From positions 1-34,085 of the forward strand of contig DJSQ01000011.1 in the NCBI GenBank assembly GCA_002438075.1: 34,085 nucleotides of DNA, written 5' to 3'. This DNA is from Clostridiales bacterium UBA6330. Its GTDB lineage: Bacteria; Bacillota; Clostridia; Oscillospirales; CAG-272. The notes under the pieces are model-generated. The model did no database searches. It worked only from the letters and a program-made list of their open reading frames with translations, and was not told where the DNA came from. Shown here piece by piece: positions 7,152-13,858 of this stretch. The first letter of the stretch is position 1; each line of letters opens with the position of its first letter. The position numbers were made by a program, and so were the translations under genes.

Positions 7152-8024
7152 ATGGTGATAAAGGAAAAATGGCGCGCGATTGCGATTGACTACCTGTTTA
7201 TTCTGCTCGGGACCTTGATTCTTGCCGTCGGAATCAACGTTTTTATGTCGCCGAACAAAATCTCGGCGGGCGGCGTTACGTCGCTGGGAACGATTCTGTT
7301 GCATCTGTTCGGCGTGAGAATGTCAATCACAAACCTTGTGTGTAACGTGGTGCTTTTCGTGTTCGGCTTCCGAAAGCTCGGAAAATACGCGGTCATCCAA
7401 ACCGCATCGGGGATAGTCTTTCTCTCGCTGTTTCTCGAGCTGACCTCGCTGATTCCGACCTTTCATGTCGAGAACGACGGGGACCTGCTGATTGCATCGG
7501 TGACAGGCGGTGTCCTGATGGGCATCGGTATCGGCTTGGTCGTCAGACAGGGCGCATCCACGGGCGGCAGTGACTTCGCAGGGCTGATTCTCAAGCGCCT
7601 GCTGCCGCATATCCCGCTCGCAACCATCATTATGGTCATCGACTGGGCAATCGTGCTGGCATCCGGAATCGTGTTCAAAAGCCTGTCCGTAACCTTTTAT
7701 TCCTTGCTGGCGCTGTTTGTCTGCTCGCTTCTGACCGATAAGATTATGACCTTTGGAGATAACGCAAAAATGGTGCAGATTTTTTCCTCACACGCGCAGG
7801 AAATCACGGACCATGTGCTGATGGACTTTGAGCGCGGCGTGACGGGCATCCATTGCGTTGGAATGTTTGAGAAAAACGAGACGCTGATGCTGGAGTGCAT
7901 CGTCAAGCCGCGCGAGCTGCCGCTGTATCTCAGCATGGTCAAGAAGATTGACCCAAACGCGTTTGTTATCATAGCCAATGTGCAGGAGGTCCTCGGCGAA
8001 GGCTTCAAGAAGATGGAGGACTGA
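7152..8024 (+). CDS. YitT-family membrane protein (DUF161 + DUF2179)
   Basis: The 290-aa product matches the YitT family, which is widespread in Firmicutes. About six hydrophobic helices occupy residues 1-200 (for example YLFILLGTLILAVGINVFM and the G-rich VTGGVLMGIGIGLVVRQGASTGG). A cytosolic C-terminal DUF2179-type domain of about 80 residues follows (MVQIFSSHAQEITDHVLMDF, then the FVIIANVQEVLGEGF end). The signature GGSDFAGLILKR is present. Biochemical function is not settled in the family. The gene is monocistronic: it has its own promoter at 7091-7119 and a strong terminator right after the stop. Start choice is supported by AAAGGGGA upstream of ATG 7152. Confidence 0.9.
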   Translation: MVIKEKWRAIAIDYLFILLGTLILAVGINVFMSPNKISAGGVTSLGTILLHLFGVRMSITNLVCNVVLFVFGFRKLGKYAVIQTASGIVFLSLFLELTSLIPTFHVENDGDLLIASVTGGVLMGIGIGLVVRQGASTGGSDFAGLILKRLLPHIPLATIIMVIDWAIVLASGIVFKSLSVTFYSLLALFVCSLLTDKIMTFGDNAKMVQIFSSHAQEITDHVLMDFERGVTGIHCVGMFEKNETLMLECIVKPRELPLYLSMVKKIDPNAFVIIANVQEVLGEGFKKMED

Positions 8025-8028
8025 AAAG

Positions 8029-8085
8029 AGCAAGCAAAAATCCCGTTCCGCAACGCAGTGCGTGGAACGGGATTTTGCTTGCTTT
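8029..8085 (+). terminator. Long hairpin terminator after the yitT-family gene
   Basis: A very long stem starts five bases after the stop: AGCAAGCAAAA at 8029-8039 pairs with TTTTGCTTGCT at 8073-8083, and inside it TCCCGTTCC (8041-8049) pairs with GGAACGGGA (8064-8072). The near-perfect symmetry means it could also work for transcription arriving from the other side. Confidence 0.8.
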
Positions 8086-8124
8086 CAACATGGACGCGCT
8101 TCTGCAATCGGTGCGGGAGAGCTG

Positions 8125-8334
8125 ATGCTCACCGACCGCACAGAGCGCATGGGACGCGAAACACACACGCCACGCGTGGATGAAGCCACGGGAGAGGTCC
8201 TCGAGCCTGTAGAAGGCTCTGCGGGGCTTACAGAGCCTTCCGAGCCGTTTTCCGATGATTCCGACCCGAAGCCAGAGGGACAACACAAGTCAGAACAGCA
8301 AGAACTCCTGACGGATGAAGGTCCGCGCGGGTGA
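8125..8334 (+). CDS. Small acidic hypothetical protein between yitT and the prophage
   Basis: A 69-aa ORF begins with ATG at 8125, preceded by GGGAGA at a suitable distance. It is rich in Glu, Asp, Ser and Pro, with a DEATGEVLEP stretch of the kind found near the ends of plasmid and phage replication or mobilisation proteins. I do not recognise a family. Its stop overlaps the GTG at 8331. A perfect 9-bp hairpin (AAGGCTCTG 8213-8221, CAGAGCCTT 8231-8239) lies within it. It may be a real small gene, a leftover C-terminus of an older element, or chance. The rest of 8086-8350 shows no other feature. Confidence 0.35.
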   Translation: MLTDRTERMGRETHTPRVDEATGEVLEPVEGSAGLTEPSEPFSDDSDPKPEGQHKSEQQELLTDEGPRG

Positions 8335-8729
8335 GCACCATCGGAAAACAATTATACAAAATCAAAGTTTTGTATAATCTCTCTGCACATTTTCGATTTG
8401 TTAGCGTGGAGATCGATCCGAAACACCTACTGGAAAGCATTCGGAAAGCGCTGGACTGTGACACGATCGAAATAACTCCGTTTGCCGGCGGACTGATGAT
8501 CCTTGATGACTGCGGCAAGCTTACCGGAAAGCCGTATAATCCGGTGGCTTCGCTCGTCTATCAATCGAAACGGGACTGGATCGCCGGAGATGTTCTGCTT
8601 GCCGGAAGCGGTTTGCGGGACGGAGAGCAGGATATTGTTCCTCTCGGCAAAAATTTGCAGGAAGTCAATCTGGCAGTGGCAAACAAAATCTGGAATCACA
8701 TCATGCTCGAGCAAGAGCGGATGAAATAA
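8331..8729 (+). CDS. DUF3846-like small protein, first prophage gene
   Basis: The longest reading gives 132 aa from a GTG at 8331. The conserved part begins near VEIDPKHLLESIRKAL and continues through GGLMILDDCGKLTGKPYNPVAS and GDVLLAGSG. That resembles the DUF3846 family found in phages and mobile elements, whose function is unknown. The start is doubtful: the 8331 reading runs through the end repeat at 8351-8378, so in the circular phage its first codons would be different. GTG 8406, just before the conserved part, is a plausible alternative but lacks a clear ribosome binding site. In the circular form it would lie directly after rep, where filamentous phages keep replication-control and ssDNA-binding genes. 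Confidence 0.6.
   Translation: MSTIGKQLYKIKVLYNLSAHFRFVSVEIDPKHLLESIRKALDCDTIEITPFAGGLMILDDCGKLTGKPYNPVASLVYQSKRDWIAGDVLLAGSGLRDGEQDIVPLGKNLQEVNLAVANKIWNHIMLEQERMK
8351..8378. repeat. Left end site: perfect 11-6-11 palindrome, dif/att-like
   Basis: The left arm ATTATACAAAA (8351-8361) and right arm TTTTGTATAAT (8368-8378) are perfect inverted repeats around a 6-bp centre. This is the 28-bp geometry of XerC/XerD sites. The right arm matches the E. coli XerD arm TTATGTTAAAT, quoted from memory, at 8 of 11 positions. It recurs exactly at the right end of the element. Confidence 0.6.
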
Positions 8730-8748
8730 CACAAAGGAGAATAAACCA

Positions 8749-9114
8749 ATGGCAACTATTCTGATGGGACACGAAAACAACAACGGCACTATGACCGACC
8801 GCAAGACCGGCGAGGTTATCGCATGGGACAATGAGATCATCCACGTGATGTCAGATGACCGCGCGGAGGTCACCGGGTGGTATTGCGACCACATCAAATG
8901 CAAAAGCAAGAATGTAACCGTGATCGGAGCCGGCAGTCTGGATGAGCTTCTCTACAAGCCGGTTTACCTGCAGTACGATATCACCGCAAAAGAACCGACA
9001 ATCTCGGCGGTGATTGCAGCACCTCTGGATGCAACAATCATCTTCCCTGTTTTTCCGGTTATCGCGGAAATTGCAAAAAGTATCTCCCCTGCTCCGGCAG
9101 GCAAAGATAAATAA
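8749..9114 (+). CDS. Unrecognised 121-aa prophage protein, candidate ssDNA-binding (gV-like)
   Basis: The 121-aa protein has no family I can name. It starts at an ATG preceded by AAAGGAGA. It looks like a small, mostly beta protein (TGWYCDHIKCKSKNVTVIGAG) followed by a hydrophobic stretch (AVIAAPLDATIIFPVFPVIAEIA, about residues 84-106) and a short basic tail. Position is the main clue: it lies just before the coat gene and, in the circular phage, two genes after rep, which is where Ff phages place the ssDNA-binding gene V. The hydrophobic stretch argues for caution, because it could instead be a small membrane protein such as a minor coat component. Confidence 0.6.
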   Translation: MATILMGHENNNGTMTDRKTGEVIAWDNEIIHVMSDDRAEVTGWYCDHIKCKSKNVTVIGAGSLDELLYKPVYLQYDITAKEPTISAVIAAPLDATIIFPVFPVIAEIAKSISPAPAGKDK

Positions 9115-9135
9115 CTTAGAGAGGAGGAAGCTACC

Positions 9136-9363
9136 ATGAGTGAACTCGTTCAGGCGATTTTCGCAACCTTCACCACCGTGATTCAGGGTCTGGCAGGAGG
9201 ACTGAAGACCGCATTTTCTCAGCTCCTGTACGTTGACCCCGCCGCAGAAAATCCCGTGTTCTCTCCGATGGTCCTGTTCATCTTCACGATGGCGGGTCTC
9301 GGTCTGGCTGCGGGCATCCTGTACAAGATGTTCGGACTGATTCAAGCACACCGAAAAGGTTAA
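9136..9363 (+). CDS. Candidate major coat protein (pVIII-like)
   Basis: The 75-aa protein has the build of an inovirus major coat protein: an amphipathic N-terminal half, one strong membrane segment (about residues 44-66, SPMVLFIFTMAGLGLAAGILY) and a basic C-terminus (HRKG) for contact with DNA. There is no cleavable signal peptide; Pf3 coat protein is a known precedent for that. It has the best ribosome binding site of the element (GAGGAGG before ATG 9136), as expected for the most abundant protein. A hairpin terminator directly follows, as after gene VIII in Ff. The identity rests on size, topology and context, since coat proteins are too divergent for sequence recognition. Confidence 0.7.
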   Translation: MSELVQAIFATFTTVIQGLAGGLKTAFSQLLYVDPAAENPVFSPMVLFIFTMAGLGLAAGILYKMFGLIQAHRKG

Positions 9364-9379
9364 TCCTTTTCCACTCCCC

Positions 9380-9422
9380 TGCCCTGCTGAACCCTTCCTC
9401 GGAACGGCAGGGCAATCTTTTC
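9380..9422 (+). terminator. Hairpin terminator between coat and adsorption genes
   Basis: TGCCCTGC (9380-9387) pairs with GCAGGGCA (9407-9414), followed by ATCTTTTC. It sits in the only sizeable gap within the morphogenesis genes, matching the central terminator after gene VIII in Ff phages. It would keep coat expression much higher than that of the downstream genes. Confidence 0.65.
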
Positions 9423-9433
9423 AGGAGGTTTTT

Positions 9434-10402
9434 ATGAAAAACAAACAAAAAGCACGCCGACGGTGCGCGTGCATCGGCGCCGTCCTGCTGTGCATAGTGG
9501 CTATATTGCCCGTCCTGTTCCTGCCCGCTTCGGCGGAGACCGAGACCGTGAACTGCCGAGACTTCCACTCTGAAGCCTTCGATGCAAGCGGCAGCTTCGA
9601 TACAAGCATGGTTTTGACCTTCAGCGAGTCCGCATGGTACAGCGGCGGCGCGCACTTTGAAATCCGCGCAAGCAACGCAAGCATCCGTCTCTATCCCTCG
9701 CACAACTACCACACGGGAATTACCGGAACCTTCAACGGCAGTCTCACGATTACCTTCTGCGGCTACGCAGGCGGCGCTTATGACAGCGGCGCAGGCATCA
9801 GCGGCATTGTGATGGAAATGACCCTCTCAACCGGCAAGAAGGTCACCATCACCAACTTCGACCGCCTCGGAGATGAGAACGGCTTCCTCATCGATGGCGA
9901 ATATACCACCTTCACCCGCGGTCATGTCTGGCTGGATGCGGGCACCTTATGGCACACGGAGGCGTGCTCCGAAACCCTGTCAAGCCACTTTCCGTCCGCC
10001 GTTACGGATGACAACGCGTTCCATAACATCGGATTGGTGTCAGGTCCTTCCTATCGGCTGATTTACAACTACGCGGACTTCCACGGCGCTCTGGATTCCT
10101 ACGATGAGGCATACAACACGGGCAAGAATGACGGCTACAGCGCAGGGAAAGCCGCAGGAGAAGCCCTTCACGCCGACGATTATAAAAACGGCTTTGCCGC
10201 AGGTCAGACCGATGCTCTGAACAGCAATTCAAGCCTGAAGGATTTGATTTTCTCCATCTTCTCCGCCCCCGCATACTTCATCAACGGCATCCTTGACTTC
10301 GACTTCTTCGGCATCAATCTCGCCACGCTGGTCAAGACCCTGATCACGCTGGTTGCCGTTGCGCTGGTCGTTATATTCCTGCTGAAGCTTATGAAGAGGT
10401 GA
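9434..10402 (+). CDS. Secreted, C-terminally anchored protein, candidate adsorption (pIII-like) protein
   Basis: The 322-aa protein begins with a basic signal peptide (KNKQKARRR, hydrophobic core, probable cleavage at PASA-ET after residue 34). A large extracytoplasmic domain rich in Gly, Ser, Thr and aromatic residues follows. A G-x3-G rich stretch (TGKNDGYSAGKAAGEALH, about 229-262) comes next. The protein ends with a membrane anchor and basic tail (TLITLVAVALVVIFLLKLMKR). This topology, signal peptide plus C-terminal anchor, is that of the minor coat/adsorption protein pIII of filamentous phages, which binds the host surface and terminates assembly. AGGAGG precedes the ATG. There is no detectable similarity to Ff pIII, so the call rests on architecture and position. 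Confidence 0.68.
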   Translation: MKNKQKARRRCACIGAVLLCIVAILPVLFLPASAETETVNCRDFHSEAFDASGSFDTSMVLTFSESAWYSGGAHFEIRASNASIRLYPSHNYHTGITGTFNGSLTITFCGYAGGAYDSGAGISGIVMEMTLSTGKKVTITNFDRLGDENGFLIDGEYTTFTRGHVWLDAGTLWHTEACSETLSSHFPSAVTDDNAFHNIGLVSGPSYRLIYNYADFHGALDSYDEAYNTGKNDGYSAGKAAGEALHADDYKNGFAAGQTDALNSNSSLKDLIFSIFSAPAYFINGILDFDFFGINLATLVKTLITLVAVALVVIFLLKLMKR

Positions 10403-10406
10403 CGAT

Positions 10407-10592
10407 ATGAAGCTCTGGGATTTTCTTGTCGAATACATTTTTCCGCTCTTCGGAACCATCCCCGAGGAGAGCCTCGGATACTTGCAGAACCTCTTTTGGT
10501 GTGTCCTCGGCGCAATCTGCATTCACTTTCTCGTCTACCTCCCGTACCGCGGCATCCTCGCTCTGATGCGCGTCAGGAAATGGAGGCGGTAG
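10407..10592 (+). CDS. Small membrane protein, candidate pVI-like minor coat protein
   Basis: A 61-aa protein with two hydrophobic segments (FLVEYIFPLFG near residues 6-16 and FWCVLGAICIHFLVYLPYRG near 30-49) and a strongly basic end (RVRKWRR). The ATG at 10407 is preceded by GAGGTGA, which overlaps the stop of the adsorption-like gene. In Ff phages the membrane protein pVI is encoded between gene III and gene I, and this gene occupies the equivalent slot. No family is recognised. Confidence 0.65.
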   Translation: MKLWDFLVEYIFPLFGTIPEESLGYLQNLFWCVLGAICIHFLVYLPYRGILALMRVRKWRR

Positions 10593-10593
10593 T

Positions 10594-11034
10594 ATGAAGC
10601 GCGTCCTTGTCGGCTTCGTTGTTGCCATCGTGATTCTGACCTTTATCGTTTCCATCTACGCCTACGGAGAAAACAAGCGCTTTTCTCTTGAGAAGTACAT
10701 CGAAAACCTTTCCGAGCTTCACCCCGCCTTTTACCTCGGCAACCTGATGATTGTCTGGAGCTTGGATGAATTCCCGATGCCTGTCTTTACAGGAGACGAA
10801 GGTGTGACGATTAAGTACCTGAGCCCCTATACCGGAGATACCGAAATCCTGAAATTCTTCGATGATATCCGTTGCTTTTTCTGGAGATGTATCGGGACGG
10901 GCGCATGGATTGCCCGCGGCGGCTTGGACCTTCTGAAGAACTTTGAATTGATTATCCCTTGGAATGCGACCGTAGACTGGGAAGGTCCTTCATACGGTCC
11001 CGAGGAGACTGATGAACCGTGGATTGAACTATGA
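10594..11034 (+). CDS. Unrecognised membrane-anchored prophage protein
   Basis: The 146-aa protein starts with an N-terminal membrane segment (residues 3-24, RVLVGFVVAIVILTFIVSIYAY) that acts as signal anchor or uncleaved signal. An acidic, aromatic-rich outer domain ends in EETDEPWIEL. The start at 10594 has GGAGGCGG within the end of the previous gene, and its stop overlaps the Zot start by four bases (ATGA type). It could be a second minor tip protein or an assembly cofactor of the Zot ATPase, playing the part of pXI. That is inference from position. I recognise no domain. Confidence 0.62.
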   Translation: MKRVLVGFVVAIVILTFIVSIYAYGENKRFSLEKYIENLSELHPAFYLGNLMIVWSLDEFPMPVFTGDEGVTIKYLSPYTGDTEILKFFDDIRCFFWRCIGTGAWIARGGLDLLKNFELIIPWNATVDWEGPSYGPEETDEPWIEL

Positions 11035-11885
11035 TAATATTTATAATCATTGCCGTGATTGCAATCGTCCTGCTGCTCAAGACCTACCGCCTCGATACGC
11101 GGGACACCGTGATTGCCTTCTCGGGCGGACTCGGTTCCGGCAAGACCTTTCTGTCCGTCCGCACTGCCCTCAGAGCCCTGCGTTGGTCCCGCTTCCTGTG
11201 GCGGGTGGATAAGCTTCTCCACCCCCTCACCCGACGCAAGGACCCGCGCCCCGAATTGTACAGCTCCATCCCCATCCGCACGGTCACGGGCGTCTTCCGC
11301 AAGAAGGAAATCTTCTCCCATAAGCTCACCCCCGAAATTCTCCTCCTTCAGGAACGCATCCCGCTCCGCTCGGTGGTCATGATTGACGAAATCGGCTCCT
11401 TCATGAGTCAGTTTGAATACCGTGCCGTAAACGCCGACCGTCTGGACGAGTTCGTCCGCCTGTTCCGTCACTACACTCTCGGCGGGAAATTCATCTGCAA
11501 CGACCAATGCTCCGAGAATATCGTCCTTCAGGTTCGCCGCCGTCTGAATACGGTCTACAACCTCATGCGCTTCCGCAAAGTGCCTCTGCTTCCTGTCTGG
11601 CACTGCCGCGTCCGCAATATCATCATCTCCGAGGAAATCAAGACTGTCCAGACCGAGCGCCACGCTGAAGACGAATTCCAGCTCCTCCTCGGACTGATGC
11701 CGAGCAAGCGCCGCAAGAACTACGATACCTACTGCTACAGCCGGAGATATCTGCGGCTGTGGAAAACGAAAACCGATCGTTATACCGAGCTAAAGAAGGA
11801 TGATCTGCTCAAAAATCCGACTGTGAAAGTGGTCGATCTGATCGAACATCCTATGCCGCCTGAACCAAAGGAGGATGAAACATGA
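11031..11885 (+). CDS. Zot/pI-family inovirus assembly ATPase
   Basis: The 284-aa protein is a P-loop ATPase of the zonular occludens toxin/pI family, the marker gene of filamentous phages. It drives extrusion of the virion through the membrane. Walker A is GLGSGKT at residues 33-39 and Walker B is VVMIDE at 115-120. The later FRHYTLGGKFICNDQ segment fits the family sensor region. The membrane helix is at the very N-terminus (residues 1-17, MIIFIIIAVIAIVLLLK) ahead of the ATPase, whereas in Ff pI it follows the ATPase. The start overlaps the previous stop by four bases, and the following gene also overlaps by four. Confidence is high that this is the morphogenesis ATPase. Confidence 0.9.
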   Translation: MIIFIIIAVIAIVLLLKTYRLDTRDTVIAFSGGLGSGKTFLSVRTALRALRWSRFLWRVDKLLHPLTRRKDPRPELYSSIPIRTVTGVFRKKEIFSHKLTPEILLLQERIPLRSVVMIDEIGSFMSQFEYRAVNADRLDEFVRLFRHYTLGGKFICNDQCSENIVLQVRRRLNTVYNLMRFRKVPLLPVWHCRVRNIIISEEIKTVQTERHAEDEFQLLLGLMPSKRRKNYDTYCYSRRYLRLWKTKTDRYTELKKDDLLKNPTVKVVDLIEHPMPPEPKEDET

Positions 11886-12073
11886 GCGTTGAATTATTCT
11901 CACTGATTTGTACCGTGCTCTGCGTTGTCTGCGCCGCGCTGATGTCCGGACTTGCGGACGAAATCGCCACGATATTTAGAGACCGCCGTCAAGCCCGCCG
12001 CCTTGCCCGCCGTATGGCAGAGTTTGAAAAGCCGGAATGCCGAAAACAGAACCCGCCGGAGGATGAAACATGA
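11882..12073 (+). CDS. Small membrane protein downstream of Zot
   Basis: A 63-aa protein with one N-terminal membrane segment (residues 4-24, ELFSLICTVLCVVCAALMSGL), then a basic stretch (RDRRQARRLARRMAEFEK) and an acidic tail ending in PPEDET. Both its start and its end sit in GGAGGATGAAACATGA-type junctions with four-base stop/start overlap, so it is translationally coupled to its neighbours. No family is recognised. It may be an accessory assembly factor. Confidence 0.6.
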   Translation: MSVELFSLICTVLCVVCAALMSGLADEIATIFRDRRQARRLARRMAEFEKPECRKQNPPEDET

Positions 12074-12267
12074 AACAGCCAAGATACCGCAAAGTTTTTA
12101 TGATTTGTTGCCCGTTCTGCGATTCGTTCGATTCGGTTTTTCACCTGACGGAGGATGACGATCCGGTCTTTTGGGATTGCGGAGAATGCGATGCTGAACT
12201 GGAAGCCGAACCCAATGAAAAACTGGATCACTTCCTGCAACGGGTCTACAAATTGCCAATCCAATAA
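12070..12267 (+). CDS. Small zinc-ribbon-like protein
   Basis: A 65-aa protein with two CxxC knuckles: CPFC near residue 14 and CGEC near residue 37. It is otherwise acidic (LTEDDDPVFWD, ELEAEPNEKL). The spacing suggests a small zinc ribbon that could bind nucleic acid or protein, for instance as a regulator. Its ATG overlaps the stop of the previous gene, with GGAGG upstream. It is the last gene before the 520-bp noncoding region. Confidence 0.6.
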   Translation: MKQPRYRKVFMICCPFCDSFDSVFHLTEDDDPVFWDCGECDAELEAEPNEKLDHFLQRVYKLPIQ

Positions 12268-12788
12268 TCCAAACAAAAATATGCTTCGCCTTATAGTAAG
12301 ACGAAGCAAAAAAATATTTGCCGCGGAAATTGTTTCTTTAGTATCGAGTGAAGAGCGCACTGCGTGCGCGGCGTGCCGCCGGCGCCGCCTGCGGCGGGCG
12401 CCGTGCCGGCACGCGAAGCGGCAATCGGAACGCCCCGGAAAGCCTGCCGCGCCGGAAGTCCAACTTGAATATCTTCGGCAGACTCCCCGGAGGGGACCCA
12501 TCACAGGTCTGCCTTAGTACGGACCATGCAGCCGTTTTCAGATTCGGGTGCTGCTCGGTTGCCTCCGGCGGGGATGCGGTCGAATCCGCTATAGAGTACC
12601 GGGGAGAGAAGAGGAGGCCTCCCTCTTCTCCTCCCCGGGGACAGTGATTCCGATGCTTTACAGATTCAGTGCCCCTCTCACTCACCCCACGGCGCAAAGG
12701 GCGCGCCTGGTTGAAGGCTGACAGAGGAAGCCTGAACCGTGCGACGCCGAACAGAATACCACACAATGAAGAAAGAGGTAATCCAGAC
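12268..12788 (+). other. Hairpin-rich noncoding region: candidate phage origin and packaging signal
   Basis: About 520 bp without a credible gene, holding at least four hairpins. The first, GCTTCG (12283-12288) with CGAAGC (12302-12307), is extended by CTT/AAG. In the second, very GC-rich one, GCGTGCCG (12371-12378) pairs with CGGCACGC (12407-12414) around an inner CGGCGCC/GGCGCCG stem. In the third, GGCAGAC (12477-12483) pairs with GTCTGCC (12507-12513) around CCCC/GGGG. The fourth is a long purine/pyrimidine stem at about 12599-12638. Filamentous phages keep their plus and minus origins and packaging hairpin in such a region. I could not pick out a nick site. Confidence 0.6.
12599..12638. 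repeat. Very stable hairpin upstream of rep (packaging-signal candidate)
   Basis: A GGGGAGAGAAGAGG strand starting at 12601 faces a pyrimidine strand ending in CTCTTCTCCTCCCC, with one bulged base and a GGCC-centred loop. No T-run follows, so a transcription terminator is unlikely. Confidence 0.55.
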
Positions 12789-13814
12789 ATGGCAGATCTG
12801 ACCGTTGATCCGGAACAGGCTTTGGAGTCTGAGTTCCGGAAAAAGTGGATACCAAAAAAAGAAAATTCCGAGATCCTGGCGGATGTTTATGACAGCATGG
12901 GATATGAGAGCAAGGCAAGTCGGGTTCGGGACTGCGGGAGTTGGTTGGAGTTTGCAGGACCGGCGGATCTTACGGAAGCGCCGAAGTTGCACTTTGCAAA
13001 CTTCTGTCGGGACAGACTTTGCCCGATGTGCTGTTGGCGGAGATCCAGAAAGGTCTTCGGACAGGTATCTGCTGTCATGGATCTGATCGGGCAACAGTAT
13101 CGGTTCATCTTCTGCACGCTCACCGTGCGAAGCTGCTCAGGTGAAGAATTGCACAAAGTTGTAGATCAGATGCAGAAAGCATGGAAAACATTCGCCAGAG
13201 ACAAACGAATCACAAAAGCCTACAAGGGATACTTCAGGGCTTTGGAGATCACCAGACATCCGGAGAACAAACCGGAGATTGAATACCATCCGCATTTCCA
13301 TATTATCTTCGCCGTCAGTCCGTCCTACTTTACGGATTCCAAGATCTACATCAGCCAGAAAAAGATGTGCCGGATATGGGCAGAGGCGCTGAAGGTGGAC
13401 TACAAAACCATCACGGATCTTCGGATCTGCAAGCCGGATTCGGAAAAGACCTCTCCTGATGCCGATCCGGAGATCGCCATGAAGGAAGCGGTTGCCGAGG
13501 TTGCCAAATACTCGGTCAAGTCCGCGGACTACCTCAACGGAGATCTTCCGGAGATCCAACGGGCGGTTGCGGTCTTTCTTCGGTCTCTGGAGGGGCGCAG
13601 GCTCTGCTCTTACGGCGGAGTTTTCGCCAAAGCCCGCAAACAGCTGCAACTGGATGACGAAACGGACGGCGATCTGATTCACACCGATCCCGATCAGAAG
13701 CTCCGAACCGACGTCGCACAGATCCTTTATCGCTATCAATGGCAGGTCGGGCTTGGTTATGTGCTGACCGCAATCGGCCCGCTGACAGATTCCCCGAAAG
13801 TGCAGAGAAATTAA
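12789..13814 (+). CDS. rep: Rolling-circle replication initiator (Rep_1 family, HUH)
   Basis: The 341-aa protein has the Rep_1/RepU layout. It contains a cysteine cluster (CRDRLCPMCCWRRSRK, from about residue 73), the FCTLTVR strand, the HUH metal-binding motif with H167, H169 and H171 (YHPHFHII), and the catalytic tyrosine region AKYSVKSADY with Y241 as the likely nicking residue. It would cut the plus-strand origin and start rolling-circle replication, as gII does in Ff phages. The ATG at 12789 is chosen because homologous-looking sequence starts there and AGAGG lies ten bases upstream; the in-frame extension to 12669 lacks such support. It is intact and in the same orientation as the structural genes. 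Confidence 0.88.
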   Translation: MADLTVDPEQALESEFRKKWIPKKENSEILADVYDSMGYESKASRVRDCGSWLEFAGPADLTEAPKLHFANFCRDRLCPMCCWRRSRKVFGQVSAVMDLIGQQYRFIFCTLTVRSCSGEELHKVVDQMQKAWKTFARDKRITKAYKGYFRALEITRHPENKPEIEYHPHFHIIFAVSPSYFTDSKIYISQKKMCRIWAEALKVDYKTITDLRICKPDSEKTSPDADPEIAMKEAVAEVAKYSVKSADYLNGDLPEIQRAVAVFLRSLEGRRLCSYGGVFAKARKQLQLDDETDGDLIHTDPDQKLRTDVAQILYRYQWQVGLGYVLTAIGPLTDSPKVQRN

Positions 13815-13816
13815 CC

Positions 13817-13845
13817 GCCGCGGGTAAGGGACTCCGTCCCGCGGC
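13817..13845 (+). terminator. GC-rich hairpin after rep
   Basis: GCCGCGGG (13817-13824) pairs perfectly with CCCGCGGC (13838-13845) three bases after the rep stop. An alternative inner stem is GGGAC/GTCCC. No T-run follows, so it may be a weak terminator or part of the replication/attachment structure downstream. Confidence 0.4.
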
Positions 13846-13858
13846 TTACAAAACTACC

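Noticed and set aside
12348..12647. 99-residue Arg-rich frame in the phage noncoding region
   Set aside because: It runs through several strong hairpins, lacks a ribosome site and has the composition of translated GC-rich structure.
12766..12801. Eleven-codon ORF (MKKEVIQTWQI) overlapping the rep start
   Set aside because: No ribosome binding site precedes it. It could be a leader, but nothing supports translation.
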